DNA of 34,764 bases from Prochlorococcus sp. AG-442-N17 (GCA_003212375.1 QCPY01000012.1:1-34764), one strand, 5' to 3'; counted from the first letter of the stretch, positions 8,301-16,635 are shown. The notes: generated by a model not told the origin, from the sequence alone. Numbers and translations: made by a program.

Positions 8301-10184
8301 TCAATTTAACTTAGAAATCAAATAGCCATAAGCACTAGAGCCACTCCAACCAACAAATTCATCCATTTCAAGGTGAACATCCCTTTGAAATTCATAAGAA
8401 TCAACTATTTGCAAATTATCTGATGCTTTAATACAACCATCAGAAAATAGTTCTAATTCCTCTCGTTGGTTCTTATTATTTAGTTGTAGTGGTTTTATAT
8501 TTCCATAAATAAAAGCTAAATTTGTAGCCGAAAGCTGATTGTTTATACTACATTCTTTACCGACTACCGCATTCCATTCTTTATCTCCATGAGTCCAATA
8601 TAGAGACCACAAATCATGCTGTCCTATTGTAGCGGGAAAGATATTACTTTTATAAGCCATTTGATATAATTTTTCCTTCTGTTGTTTAGTATAATTTATT
8701 GCGTTTATAGAAACAAAAAGTCCAGATGTAAAAAAGAAAGATAAGGAAATAAGAAGCAAAAATTTAACATAAAAGCGATAATTACTTAAAACTTGATCTC
8801 CAAGGTACACAAAATAAGTAATTATGGGAATCCAAAAACATGGGAATAAGTAAATATTATGTCTAGATGGAGCGAAAGTATAGTTTCCTTTAAAGGCAAA
8901 AATTATCGTAATAAATAAAATACTTAAAATAATTAATAAAACTATTTTTGTGAGCTTAGTAGCTCTAAACAAAAAAACAAATGAAGGTATTAAAAAAAGA
9001 AATAAAACAAAAGAAGAAATGTCTTGACCATATCTGAAAGGATAAATTGATAAAGAAACTAATCTAGACATGGCATGAAATAAATTTATAAAATTTGTAC
9101 TTAATGAATAATTCAGTAAATCCAACTTATAAAATCCGTCATTATATACATAAGTCCCTGTACCAGAATTTGATTTGATTTGATATATTAATTTTAAAAA
9201 ATGATATCTAGAAAAACCTAATAAAAGGGTAATGGACAATGTCAGGCCTAAAAGTGAATAAAATTTTGACTTGGCATTCTTGAAAATTGTTGATATTTTT
9301 TGAGATATTTTTAGAGATATTTTTAGAGATATTTTTTGAACACTTTTCAATCCATATTTTTCAGTTATTGCAAAGAAAAAACTTGCTAGCAATAAACCAA
9401 GATATAAAAATATCGTTTGAAATCCCAACATCGAAGAAAGCCATGCAATTAAAAATGTATAAGTCAAAGAAATATCAAAGGTTTTATTCGTAATGGTTTC
9501 ATTATTGCCATCTATCTTAGTTTGATAAGTATAAAAAGATGTAAATAAAGCTATACAAATCAGAGTGCTTATAGCTGGAAGCTGATATGGCATATACGAG
9601 CTCGCATGTAACATTAATTCTGGATTAAAACAGACTATTGAAATTGCAAAAAAATCAATTAAATATCTTATTGATTTAAAATTTTTAGTTTTAAGTTTTT
9701 TTTTAAATGAATAAAAGATAGTTGTTATGATATTGCTTAAAAGATATGCTGTTAAAATTGCACTTATAAAACCAACAACTAAGGTTGCAAATCTTGTCCA
9801 ATCCAATCCAAACTTTAAGAATGGAATAGTAAGAGGAAGATATATGAAACCCCATAAATGTGGATAAGTATTCCAACCCTCTCTACATGTTTTTTGAATA
9901 GCTTGAAACAATTCTAGAGGCTTTATACTCTGAAAATCTATTGGATAGGCAATCTTGGAGTAAAGATGGAAATTATTACTAGATTCAAATGAATTTATTT
10001 TTTTAATCACATCAAAAAAAGTACCGTAATCATCTGCATTTCTCCAACTTAAAGGGCCAATTATTAGCCAAAACAAAAAAGAAATAATAGCTAGCCAGTA
10101 AAAGATTAAAGATGGTTTCCAAAAACTAAATTTCATCGAGTCTAAGAATTTCATTAAATTCACTTTTTTGTTTACTCCTAACAT
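8301..10184 (-). CDS. Multi-pass membrane protein, GT-C-like glycosyltransferase candidate
   Basis: A 627-residue protein with about ten membrane segments and a soluble C-terminal tail of about 130 residues. The first loop after membrane segment 1 contains WRNADDYGTFF; an acidic pair in this loop is the usual catalytic signature of GT-C glycosyltransferases, which use lipid-linked sugars and act on the outer side of the membrane. Other segments (GFISAILTAYLLSN, LYLGLLLASFFFAI, LFPCFWIPIITYFVYLG) fit that architecture. Start candidates are ATG 10184 and two in-frame ATGs within 17 codons. An in-frame 12-nt repeat encodes ISLKISLKISQKIS around 9290-9337. Best guess: cell-surface glycan assembly. 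A flippase or ligase is possible. Confidence 0.7.
   Translation of the reverse strand: MLGVNKKVNLMKFLDSMKFSFWKPSLIFYWLAIISFLFWLIIGPLSWRNADDYGTFFDVIKKINSFESSNNFHLYSKIAYPIDFQSIKPLELFQAIQKTCREGWNTYPHLWGFIYLPLTIPFLKFGLDWTRFATLVVGFISAILTAYLLSNIITTIFYSFKKKLKTKNFKSIRYLIDFFAISIVCFNPELMLHASSYMPYQLPAISTLICIALFTSFYTYQTKIDGNNETITNKTFDISLTYTFLIAWLSSMLGFQTIFLYLGLLLASFFFAITEKYGLKSVQKISLKISLKISQKISTIFKNAKSKFYSLLGLTLSITLLLGFSRYHFLKLIYQIKSNSGTGTYVYNDGFYKLDLLNYSLSTNFINLFHAMSRLVSLSIYPFRYGQDISSFVLFLFLIPSFVFLFRATKLTKIVLLIILSILFITIIFAFKGNYTFAPSRHNIYLFPCFWIPIITYFVYLGDQVLSNYRFYVKFLLLISLSFFFTSGLFVSINAINYTKQQKEKLYQMAYKSNIFPATIGQHDLWSLYWTHGDKEWNAVVGKECSINNQLSATNLAFIYGNIKPLQLNNKNQREELELFSDGCIKASDNLQIVDSYEFQRDVHLEMDEFVGWSGSSAYGYLISKLN
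9302..9337. repeat. Three tandem 12-bp units inside the GT-C-like gene
   Basis: GAGATATTTTTA occurs at 9302-9313 and 9314-9325, and GAGATATTTTTT at 9326-9337, preceded by a degenerate unit. Each unit is four codons on the minus strand and encodes a KISL repeat, so copy-number change would keep the frame. Confidence 0.85.
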
Positions 10185-10309
10185 CCTCTTATTACAAATA
10201 TTAATCTTATTTAAGTATGAACCTACTTAAAAATCAATTAGTTAAAGAACAAACAATATTTAATTTTCTTTTTACAAACCAAAGGCCGTCTATTTACTTT
10301 TTAAGAACA

Positions 10310-10708
10310 TTAATAATTTTTATAGGACTTTTCTTCGACTATTACAGAATTATATTTTAAATTAATTTCTCTTTTAATTAGTGATCTTTCATCATTTACT
10401 TTATAAACTGATCTAGCTAATTCGATAAAATCATCATCAAATTCTTTTAAAGATTCTTTAATTCTAATTTTATCTTCAATTTTCCAAAGACTTAGATTAA
10501 TTTTTTTAAGCTTCAAATATAAATTTTGATCAACATCTAATTTTTCATCATGAAGAATAACTTTTAATGATTTCAATTCATTATTGACATTCTTGATTTT
10601 TTCTCCACTCATATATTTTTTCTTGATTTCTAATATAGTTAATTTATCAATTAATTCTCCTACTGAAATAGGGGCAAAGACATTAAAAAAAGGTTTTTCA
10701 ATACTCAA
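10310..10708 (-). CDS. DUF6165 family protein
   Basis: A 132-residue, highly charged, mostly helical protein without signal peptide or membrane segment. The start MSIEKPFFNVFAPISVGELIDKLTI and the KKKYMSGEKIKNVNNELKSL helix resemble DUF6165, a small family of unknown function often found with glycosyltransferases; I recall this and could not search. The start TTG 10708 overlaps the stop of the upstream TPR-glycosyltransferase gene as TTGA, so the two are almost certainly co-translated, and a partner role in the same surface-glycan reaction is inferred. Confidence 0.78.
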   Translation of the reverse strand: MSIEKPFFNVFAPISVGELIDKLTILEIKKKYMSGEKIKNVNNELKSLKVILHDEKLDVDQNLYLKLKKINLSLWKIEDKIRIKESLKEFDDDFIELARSVYKVNDERSLIKREINLKYNSVIVEEKSYKNY

Positions 10709-12210
10709 GATTTTTTAGTAAATTTTTTATTTATCTCCAATGATAATCTTTCAATAACTTCTTTCCAACTTTTGTTCTCATTTTGACGAAATAATTTTAA
10801 AGAAGGGTACCAAAAAGTCTTTTCACTATCTAAACCCCATCTCCAATCTGGTATATATTTCAATAATAACCAAGTTTTTTTACCGGTAGCACCTGCTAAG
10901 TGAGCCAGTAAAGTATCTGTTGTGATAATGAGATCACAATTTTTTATTATAGCAATTGTCTCTTCTAAGTCCCAAATCTTGCTAACTTCATCTTGAAAAT
11001 TTACAAATTTTTCTATAAATGTACATTTTTCTAACTGCTCAGAACCAAAACCTTTTTGCAAAGAAAGTAATTTAATATTTTCATTATTATCAATAATCTT
11101 AGAAAACATTTGCAAGGGAATTGATCGACCTCTCAGCAATGATTTTTCAGCCAAAGGGTTGCCTTGCCAGTTAATACCAATTACTGGGTTTTTTTCTTTT
11201 GAAAAAATGGTCTTCCACTTTTGAAAATATTTATTATTTATTTTTAAATAGGGCGCATAACAAATTGGGTCTTTAGTATTAACTTTAAAATATTTAAGCA
11301 AAGATAGTAATGGTATCCATTTACCTTCAGAAATTTTATTTGCTTGTTCTGTATTAAGAGGATTTAAATCAATTCCAGAAGATTTAATAAGTTTATGTAA
11401 TTTTTCTTGAGCACAAAATCTAACATTGATTTTTTCTTGTTTTAATTTTGGAATGTATCGCATTAATTGAACAGTATCTCCTAAGCCCTGTTCAGATATA
11501 ACTAGTAATTTTTCTCCTATTTTTATCTCTTCACCATTCCACCTTTTGATTTTAGGTTTAGCGTGGAGGGAATTTCTTTTTAATTTATTATGTCTAAATT
11601 CAAAATTTAGAAGGCCCTCATCGTAATCCTCACATAATAATTGAATCATCCCAAGATTATGTCTTGCAGAATAATGCTTATTATTAATAATTAAAGTTCT
11701 TTTGAAATATTTAATTGACTTAATTAAATCCCCTTGATTTGCATATACATTTGCGAGATTGTTATATGCCAAATAAAAATTAGGGTTAATTTTTATAGCC
11801 TTCTCATAACATAAAATGGCCTTTTTAAAATCTTCAACTTCCATTAAAGCATTTCCATAATTATAAAATGGTTCTGCCTGATTAGGATTAAGTTTTACAG
11901 CTTGATCATAATAAGATATAGCTTTTTTAAATTCCTTTTTTTCAAAAAAAGTATTACCTATATTAGAGTAAGCTTCAGGAAAATTTTGATTTAATTTTAA
12001 AGCTTGTATATATGCGTCAATCATCTCTTTTTTTTTATTTTGTAATCCAAGTATTCGAGCAAAATTTGCATAAACATCGAAATTAGTTGTCTTTTTTTTA
12101 ATCAAGTCTTTAAATATATCTTCAGCTTTCTCAAATTCTTTTCTTTTTATGTATGAAAAAGCATTATTAATTCTATTAATCTCAAACGCTTTATTTTTAT
12201 TGTTATTCAT
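10705..12210 (-). CDS. TPR-repeat protein with GT9/GT41-like glycosyltransferase domain
   Basis: The 501 residues divide into an N-terminal array of tetratricopeptide repeats (about residues 8-210; for example AYSNIGNTFFEKKEFKKAI and PFYNYGNALMEVEDFKKAI) and a C-terminal glycosyltransferase-B-like domain (about 230-495) with GEKLLVISEQGLGDTVQLMRY, DLIITTDTLLAHLAGATGK and the typical tail DWRWG...WYPSLKLFRQ. The second part resembles the ADP-heptose/heptosyltransferase (GT9) and O-GlcNAc-transferase-like domains. Likely role: transfer of a sugar to protein or polysaccharide, with the TPRs binding acceptor or partner. Donor and acceptor are unknown. It heads the pair with the DUF6165 gene. Confidence 0.88.
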   Translation of the reverse strand: MNNNKNKAFEINRINNAFSYIKRKEFEKAEDIFKDLIKKKTTNFDVYANFARILGLQNKKKEMIDAYIQALKLNQNFPEAYSNIGNTFFEKKEFKKAISYYDQAVKLNPNQAEPFYNYGNALMEVEDFKKAILCYEKAIKINPNFYLAYNNLANVYANQGDLIKSIKYFKRTLIINNKHYSARHNLGMIQLLCEDYDEGLLNFEFRHNKLKRNSLHAKPKIKRWNGEEIKIGEKLLVISEQGLGDTVQLMRYIPKLKQEKINVRFCAQEKLHKLIKSSGIDLNPLNTEQANKISEGKWIPLLSLLKYFKVNTKDPICYAPYLKINNKYFQKWKTIFSKEKNPVIGINWQGNPLAEKSLLRGRSIPLQMFSKIIDNNENIKLLSLQKGFGSEQLEKCTFIEKFVNFQDEVSKIWDLEETIAIIKNCDLIITTDTLLAHLAGATGKKTWLLLKYIPDWRWGLDSEKTFWYPSLKLFRQNENKSWKEVIERLSLEINKKFTKKS

Positions 12211-12265
12211 AAATATTTCAAAGATTTATTAATACGAATATTACTTAATTAATATCAAATTTATC

Positions 12266-12280
12266 ATTGATTCAATCAAT
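12266..12280. repeat. Perfect inverted repeat, 7-bp arms
   Basis: ATTGATT, one C, AATCAAT in the 212-nt divergent gap between the TPR-glycosyltransferase and the oxygenase gene. It may be a regulator site or an accidental AT-rich palindrome. Nothing else stands out in the gap except an AGGG purine run 5-8 nt before the ATG at 12423. Confidence 0.4.
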
Positions 12281-12422
12281 ATTTAATAATCTATTTTCTT
12301 CTAAAATATTTATCGCAATAGCTAAATATCAACATTTAATTACACTTCCTAAATCTTTCTATCAATAAAATACGCCACAAAAGATCCATTAAACAGTAAT
12401 ATAGTGTTCCAGGGAAATAAAC

Positions 12423-13214
12423 ATGCTGAAACAAAGTGAGTTGAATGAAGTTTTCTATTCATCCTCTATTAGAGAAATAATTGATAATGAGAACACAATC
12501 CAAGAAACCATAAAAAGGATAAAACTTGGAGATGCCTTGATAATTAGATCCGTTTATTCTGAGAAACTTTTAAATCAAATTTGTAATTACCTAAGTAATA
12601 TATCAAGATGTTCATTGCCTTACTATCAGAAAATAGAAGAAGGGTGTGCAAATAACCATAGAGTTATTTCATGGGACCCCCGTTCATATACTCAATCATG
12701 CTTTCATCAGTTTTCATTTTTTCCTTGGAATCAGGATGTGTTTAACTTATTTGAGAAAGCAAAAGCAGTATTTCAACTTAGAAACTTGTTATCAGGTCAA
12801 CCAGCTAATAAGTTTTTAGGAACAAAATCAGAAGATGGATGTATTGGTAGATTGTCATTTCATTTTTATCCATGCGGGCTTGGAGCAATGAATAAGCATC
12901 GTGATCCTGTCGATAGTCATCAACTGACAGTTCCTCTTATGTTAATGAACAAGAAAGGGCGAGATTATTTTTCAGGTGGAGGTTTTGCAGAAAGATCTGA
13001 TGGGAGCAAAGTATACTTCGATAATTTAATGGAACCAGGTGATATTTTATTCTTAAATGCTAGGGTCCCACATGGAGTTGATTTGATTGATCCAGAAACA
13101 AAAAATCCTAATTTCATCAACAATAAGGGGAGATGGACTACTGTTTTTGCTGTTAACAAGCTCCATGGGAATAAAAATATAAGCAATGCTATTGATTTGG
13201 AAAGAAGTGATTAA
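12423..13214 (+). CDS. 2OG-Fe(II) oxygenase-like protein
   Basis: A 263-residue soluble protein with a complete 2-oxoglutarate/Fe(II) dioxygenase signature: His159 and Asp161 in NKHRDPVDSHQ, distal His217 in RVPHGVDL, and Arg237 in NKGRWTTVFAV as the likely 2-oxoglutarate anchor. Between them are strand/loop elements typical of a jelly-roll (LTVPLMLMNKKG, FSGGGF, EPGDILFLN). Such enzymes hydroxylate or otherwise oxidise small molecules, proteins or sugars using O2; the substrate here is unknown. Its place among surface-glycan genes suggests a modifying role. A ribosome-binding-like AGGG precedes ATG 12423. Confidence 0.85.
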   Translation: MLKQSELNEVFYSSSIREIIDNENTIQETIKRIKLGDALIIRSVYSEKLLNQICNYLSNISRCSLPYYQKIEEGCANNHRVISWDPRSYTQSCFHQFSFFPWNQDVFNLFEKAKAVFQLRNLLSGQPANKFLGTKSEDGCIGRLSFHFYPCGLGAMNKHRDPVDSHQLTVPLMLMNKKGRDYFSGGGFAERSDGSKVYFDNLMEPGDILFLNARVPHGVDLIDPETKNPNFINNKGRWTTVFAVNKLHGNKNISNAIDLERSD

Positions 13215-13243
13215 AAATGATTTTATCTTTGATTTTCTTGGTT

Positions 13244-13381
13244 CTAAACCTCCTTTAAATACCAATCATTAATTTCTAGCGATTGATTTAATTGTCTCTT
13301 GCCATAAACAGGAAAGATCTTATTATTTAATTGATTTTTATAATTTCTAATTGTGTTCTTAGAAATTTGGGATTGAAACTT
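13244..13381 (-). pseudogene. Orphan C-terminal coding remnant (45 codons, no start)
   Basis: On the minus strand between the oxygenase and SGNH genes, 45 codons are open with no ATG, GTG or TTG, ending with TAG at 13246-13244. The translation has protein-like composition, unlike random AT-rich frames: SKNTIRNYKNQLNNKIF, PVYGKRQLNQSLEI, NDWYLKEV. A stop lies directly upstream. I read it as the surviving 3' end of a decayed gene; the family is not recognised. It could also be chance. Confidence 0.4.
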
Positions 13382-13495
13382 TTAGTTTCATTTTAATAGA
13401 TTTTTAAAAAATATTTTTCAAAATAAAAACCTATATTTCTTAGGAATAAATAACGATGTTAATATTTAGTATAGAATCATTTTTGTCTTCTCAAA

Positions 13496-14503
13496 TTGAA
13501 AAGAAAATCTTTATATTTTAAGGAGCACCCCTATTGTCTTTATCAATCAGTTGAAAATTCTCCATTCCCATTGCCAACAAATTCACAAGGGTTGATTGGT
13601 AAGAAGGAATATACAAAGATTAAGAAAGAAAATACATTTAGAATATTAGTCCTTGGAGCTTCACCAATAGAAAGATTACCGCCTGAATTTGAAAATATCA
13701 AAAAAAATCCTAATTTTACTTTTACACATTTCTTAGAAAAATCTCTAAATAATCTTAAAAGAATCCAAGATGATAATCAAACATACGAAGTTTTAAATTT
13801 GTCTTCTTCAGGTTATACGTCCTATGAATGTCTATTTTCTTATATTTGTAAAGGCAAGAATTTTAATCCAGATTTAATTATCTCTTACCAAGGAGTAAAC
13901 GATGTATTGTGGGCAATAATGACTAATGAATTTAAATCAGATTACAGTCATGCCAGGAAAAATAATTTTAAACAAAACGAATGTTTAATAAATAACATCA
14001 TTTGTGCTTTGCCAGATAGCAAATATATAGATTTTATAGAACGATTACTTGTAAAATTTAAATTCAAAAAACCAAATGGATTAATTTACTCTATTACAAA
14101 AAAAAACTTAAAGATTGATCCTCACTATAATTCTAAAAAATTAGAACCTTTTGTAGAAAATATAAAGATTCTCAATAATCTAAGTAATTTATATTCTTCT
14201 AAGCTATTAAATTTGTCATTTATTTGGGATAAGAATAGTCCTCCAAATCCATCTCATATTTATAAACAATTAGAAAATATGAAGCATAAGAAAATTTTCA
14301 AAGACCATTATAATAATTACTTAATTGAAATTAATGAAAGATTGAAAAACTCTGAAGAATTAAATTTTCTAGATCTTAATCAATTTGAAATAAAGAAGAA
14401 TTTTTTTCATGATGGTGTTCATTTTAGTCTTCTTGGAATGAAAGAAATAGCAAAAATTGTTGCAGAATATATAATTCTGAATAAAACTAGATTGAACAAT
14501 TAG
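13496..14503 (+). CDS. SGNH/GDSL-type hydrolase
   Basis: A 335-residue protein with all blocks of the SGNH superfamily: block I LGAS with candidate nucleophile Ser56 (Ala replaces the Asp of GDS), block II SSSGYTS with Gly106, block III GVND (133-136), and block V HDGVHFS with Asp306 and His309. These enzymes remove or transfer acyl groups; those near glycan genes often act on acetylated sugars. The start is uncertain: the frame opens after a TAG at 13472 and TTG 13496 is the only ordinary start before block I. No signal peptide or membrane anchor is visible, so the N-terminus may have been lost. Confidence 0.85.
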   Translation: MKRKSLYFKEHPYCLYQSVENSPFPLPTNSQGLIGKKEYTKIKKENTFRILVLGASPIERLPPEFENIKKNPNFTFTHFLEKSLNNLKRIQDDNQTYEVLNLSSSGYTSYECLFSYICKGKNFNPDLIISYQGVNDVLWAIMTNEFKSDYSHARKNNFKQNECLINNIICALPDSKYIDFIERLLVKFKFKKPNGLIYSITKKNLKIDPHYNSKKLEPFVENIKILNNLSNLYSSKLLNLSFIWDKNSPPNPSHIYKQLENMKHKKIFKDHYNNYLIEINERLKNSEELNFLDLNQFEIKKNFFHDGVHFSLLGMKEIAKIVAEYIILNKTRLNN

Positions 14504-14580
14504 AAGTTATCAGAAATTCTCAATAAACTTGAAAATTCAGGATTATTATCTTCTCTTTTTTGAATACTTAATTAAATAAA

Positions 14581-14604
14581 ATCTTTATCTTTATCTTTAT
14601 CTTT
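14581..14604. repeat. Hexanucleotide tandem repeat (ATCTTT)x4
   Basis: Four exact ATCTTT copies followed by more T, in the 143-nt gap between the SGNH gene and the 3' end of tRNA-Ser. The rest of this gap shows no coding frame that I trust. Confidence 0.95.
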
Positions 14605-14646
14605 TTTTATTTAATAACTATGAGACCTATAGGGAATTTAATATTA

Positions 14647-14731
14647 CGGAGAGGGTGGGATTCGAACCCACGAACAGACATCTGTTAAACGATTTCGAAT
14701 CGTTCGCTTTCGACCTCTCAGCCACCTCTCC
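14647..14731 (-). tRNA. tRNA-Ser (anticodon CGA)
   Basis: Read on the minus strand, a 7-bp acceptor stem (GGAGAGG with CCTCTCC), a D arm, an anticodon stem AACGA/TCGTT with loop TTCGAAA (anticodon CGA, reading UCG), a variable arm longer than five bases as in serine tRNAs, and a TPsiC arm with GGTTCGAATCC. The discriminator base is G, as for tRNA-Ser. CCA is not encoded. Its 3' end faces the accessory segment at 7.3-14.5 kb. Confidence 0.97.
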
Positions 14732-14768
14732 CTTATTAAATACTATATAAATATAATGAATCTTACTT

Positions 14769-15791
14769 TTAATCCCAACCAGCATCCTTCATCATTCTTA
14801 TCGCCATTGAGTTATTATTCCCAAGGTCCTCTACAGTAACCTTATCTGGTTTGAATTCTCCAAAGTTTTTAACAATCTGATTTTGATTAACTTCTTTTAA
14901 TGGATGCTCAAAGGTAGGAGCTGCTAATCCTTTACTACCCTCAGGAGAGGCGAGGAACTCTAAAAGTTTTATAGCTTCAGCTTTATTTGTGGCATATTTA
15001 GCAACTCCTCCAGCACTTATATTCACATGAGCTGGGTTTGGAGTAATAACAGATGTTTTTCTGGAATATAAAGTATCTCTTCTACCATTTACACCTGCAA
15101 GCATTCTCGCAACATAATAATGATTAACTATACCAACACCACATTTTTTTTTCGAAACTGCTCTAACTATTGAAATATCTCCAGGGAAAAATGGTTGAGA
15201 AACATTAGAAATCATTCCATTTAACCATGTTTTTGTAGCCTCCTGACCCTTATTAACAATTTGATTTGCTACTAAAGATTGATTATATGGACTCTTTCTA
15301 TTCCTTAAACAAACTTTCCCCTTTAAAGATGGATCAGCTAGATCTGTATAGTCTTTAATTTTGCTTACATCTACAACTTTTGGATTAGCTACCATAACTC
15401 TGACTCTTCTTGTCAATGCATACCATTCTTTTCCAGGATCTTTCAATCCAACAGGAACATCATTTTCTAGACTAGAAGATTCAATTTTTTGAAGCAAACC
15501 TGCTTTAGCAGCATTAGTTATTCTTGCTGCATCAACAAGCAAAATTAAATCGGCTTGAGAATTTTTTCCTTCTCTTCTTAATCTCTCAATAAGAGATATT
15601 CCTGCAGCTTCAATAAGCCTTACTTTAATACCAGTTTCCTGAGCAAATTTTTTATAAACGGTCCTATCAGTATTGTAATGTCTACCAGAATAAACCTTAA
15701 CTTCTCTTCCTGTAGAATTAACAGGAGAAATAACATTAAAGAGAAATGTACATGTTAATGCTGAGTAGATAAATTTCTTAAATTTTTGCAC
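14769..15791 (-). CDS. futA: Fe(III) ABC transporter periplasmic-binding protein (FutA/IdiA type)
   Basis: The 340-residue protein starts with a signal peptide (about 1-26, hydrophobic core SALTCTFLFNVI) and continues as a class of substrate-binding protein that captures ferric iron for the FutABC importer. Family features: EVKVYSGRHYNTDRTVYKKF with the iron-site His/Tyr, KVRLIEAAGISLIERLRREG, SQADLILLVDAARI, and the paired tyrosines in GIVNHYYVARML. Cyanobacterial FutA/IdiA is an iron-starvation marker. It is divergent from a PiuC-type hydroxylase across 102 nt that hold a perfect inverted repeat. The permease and ATPase are not in the window. Confidence 0.95.
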   Translation of the reverse strand: MQKFKKFIYSALTCTFLFNVISPVNSTGREVKVYSGRHYNTDRTVYKKFAQETGIKVRLIEAAGISLIERLRREGKNSQADLILLVDAARITNAAKAGLLQKIESSSLENDVPVGLKDPGKEWYALTRRVRVMVANPKVVDVSKIKDYTDLADPSLKGKVCLRNRKSPYNQSLVANQIVNKGQEATKTWLNGMISNVSQPFFPGDISIVRAVSKKKCGVGIVNHYYVARMLAGVNGRRDTLYSRKTSVITPNPAHVNISAGGVAKYATNKAEAIKLLEFLASPEGSKGLAAPTFEHPLKEVNQNQIVKNFGEFKPDKVTVEDLGNNNSMAIRMMKDAGWD

Positions 15792-15825
15792 TTTTTCTAA
15801 ATAGTATCTATGGTTACTTTATATA

Positions 15826-15850
15826 TTTTAGAAGCACAAGAATTCTAAAA
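15826..15850. promoter_or_regulatory. Candidate operator between futA and the PiuC-like gene
   Basis: A perfect inverted repeat, TTTTAGAA (15826-15833), 9-nt spacer, TTCTAAAA (15843-15850), sits nearly at the centre of the divergent intergenic region. The symmetric position suggests a regulator acting on both genes; Fur or another iron regulator is the natural candidate, but the sequence does not closely match the classical Fur box. Confidence 0.5.
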
Positions 15851-15893
15851 GAAATTTTCTATACAGCGTCTTGTATCATTTTTTATAATCAAA

Positions 15894-16559
15894 ATGAATT
15901 TTTTAACTCATGATCTACTTATTGATAAAGAATTAGAGATATTAAAAAATGATATAAAAAACCAAAGTGAACTTTGGGAAAATGGCAAAAAGACAGCAGG
16001 CAGCCATGCTTCAACAGTTAAAGAAAATCTGCAATTAAATAGAAATTCTGAAGTATCAAAAAAATATTCTCTTTTTATAAAAAAAAAGATTCTTTCTAAC
16101 CCGTTAATTAAAAGCTTTGCATTGCCAAAAATAATCCATGGAATAATGTTTACAAAATCATTAAAAAATATGCATTATGGTAGACATATTGACAACCCTT
16201 TTATGTCTTCAGGAAGGTCTGACTTATCCTTCACAATTTCGTTAACTAAAAAATCAGATTATGAGGGAGGTGAATTAGTAATTGAGACAATAAATTCAGA
16301 AAAAGAGTTTAAACTTGATGCTGGAGAGATAATAATCTATCCCAGCACATACTTGCATTCTGTAAAAGAAGTTAAAAATGGTGAGAGATTAGTATGCGTG
16401 GGTTGGATTGAAAGTTATGTAAAGTCTATTGAGGAAAGAGAATATTTATTTGATTTAGATGCTGGAGCGAAAGGTTTATTAGCTCAACATGGGAGATCTG
16501 ACCAACTTGATCTAATATTTAAATCTTACTCAAATTTACTTAGATTACTCGGGAACTAA
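15894..16559 (+). CDS. PiuC-type Fe(II)-dependent PKHD hydroxylase
   Basis: The 221 residues match the PKHD-type 2-oxoglutarate dioxygenases typified by PiuC/YbiX: metal ligands His98 and Asp100 (HYGRHIDNPFM), His155 (PSTYLHSVKEV) and the 2-oxoglutarate Arg165 (GERLVCVGWIES), with YEGGELVIE between. PiuC genes are often iron-regulated and lie beside iron-uptake genes; here the neighbour is futA, transcribed divergently. The reaction and substrate in cyanobacteria are not established. Length is about that of the family (about 225). Confidence 0.92.
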   Translation: MNFLTHDLLIDKELEILKNDIKNQSELWENGKKTAGSHASTVKENLQLNRNSEVSKKYSLFIKKKILSNPLIKSFALPKIIHGIMFTKSLKNMHYGRHIDNPFMSSGRSDLSFTISLTKKSDYEGGELVIETINSEKEFKLDAGEIIIYPSTYLHSVKEVKNGERLVCVGWIESYVKSIEEREYLFDLDAGAKGLLAQHGRSDQLDLIFKSYSNLLRLLGN

Positions 16560-16635
16560 AGAATCATTTTATACACACCATAGAAAATAGTTCTTTTAAT
16601 AATTAATATATGAATAAGATATTTCAATTTTTTAA

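Noticed and set aside
9287-9493. Plus-strand 68-codon frame rich in FLEIFLEIF
   Set aside because: Antisense to the GT-C-like gene and produced by its 12-bp repeat.
8238-12422. Second copy of the tRNA-Ser 3' end as an attachment site
   Set aside because: I looked in the intergenic gaps for GGGTTCGAATCCC and the acceptor sequence and saw no match.
14500-14565. About 21-codon minus-strand frame (SIQKREDNNPEFSSLLRISDNF-like)
   Set aside because: Protein-like but very short and partly inside the SGNH gene end; no start and no neighbour support.
15792-15893. Classical Fur box between futA and the PiuC-type gene
   Set aside because: No GATAAT-like 6-1-6 repeat found; only the TTTTAGAA/TTCTAAAA repeat stands out.
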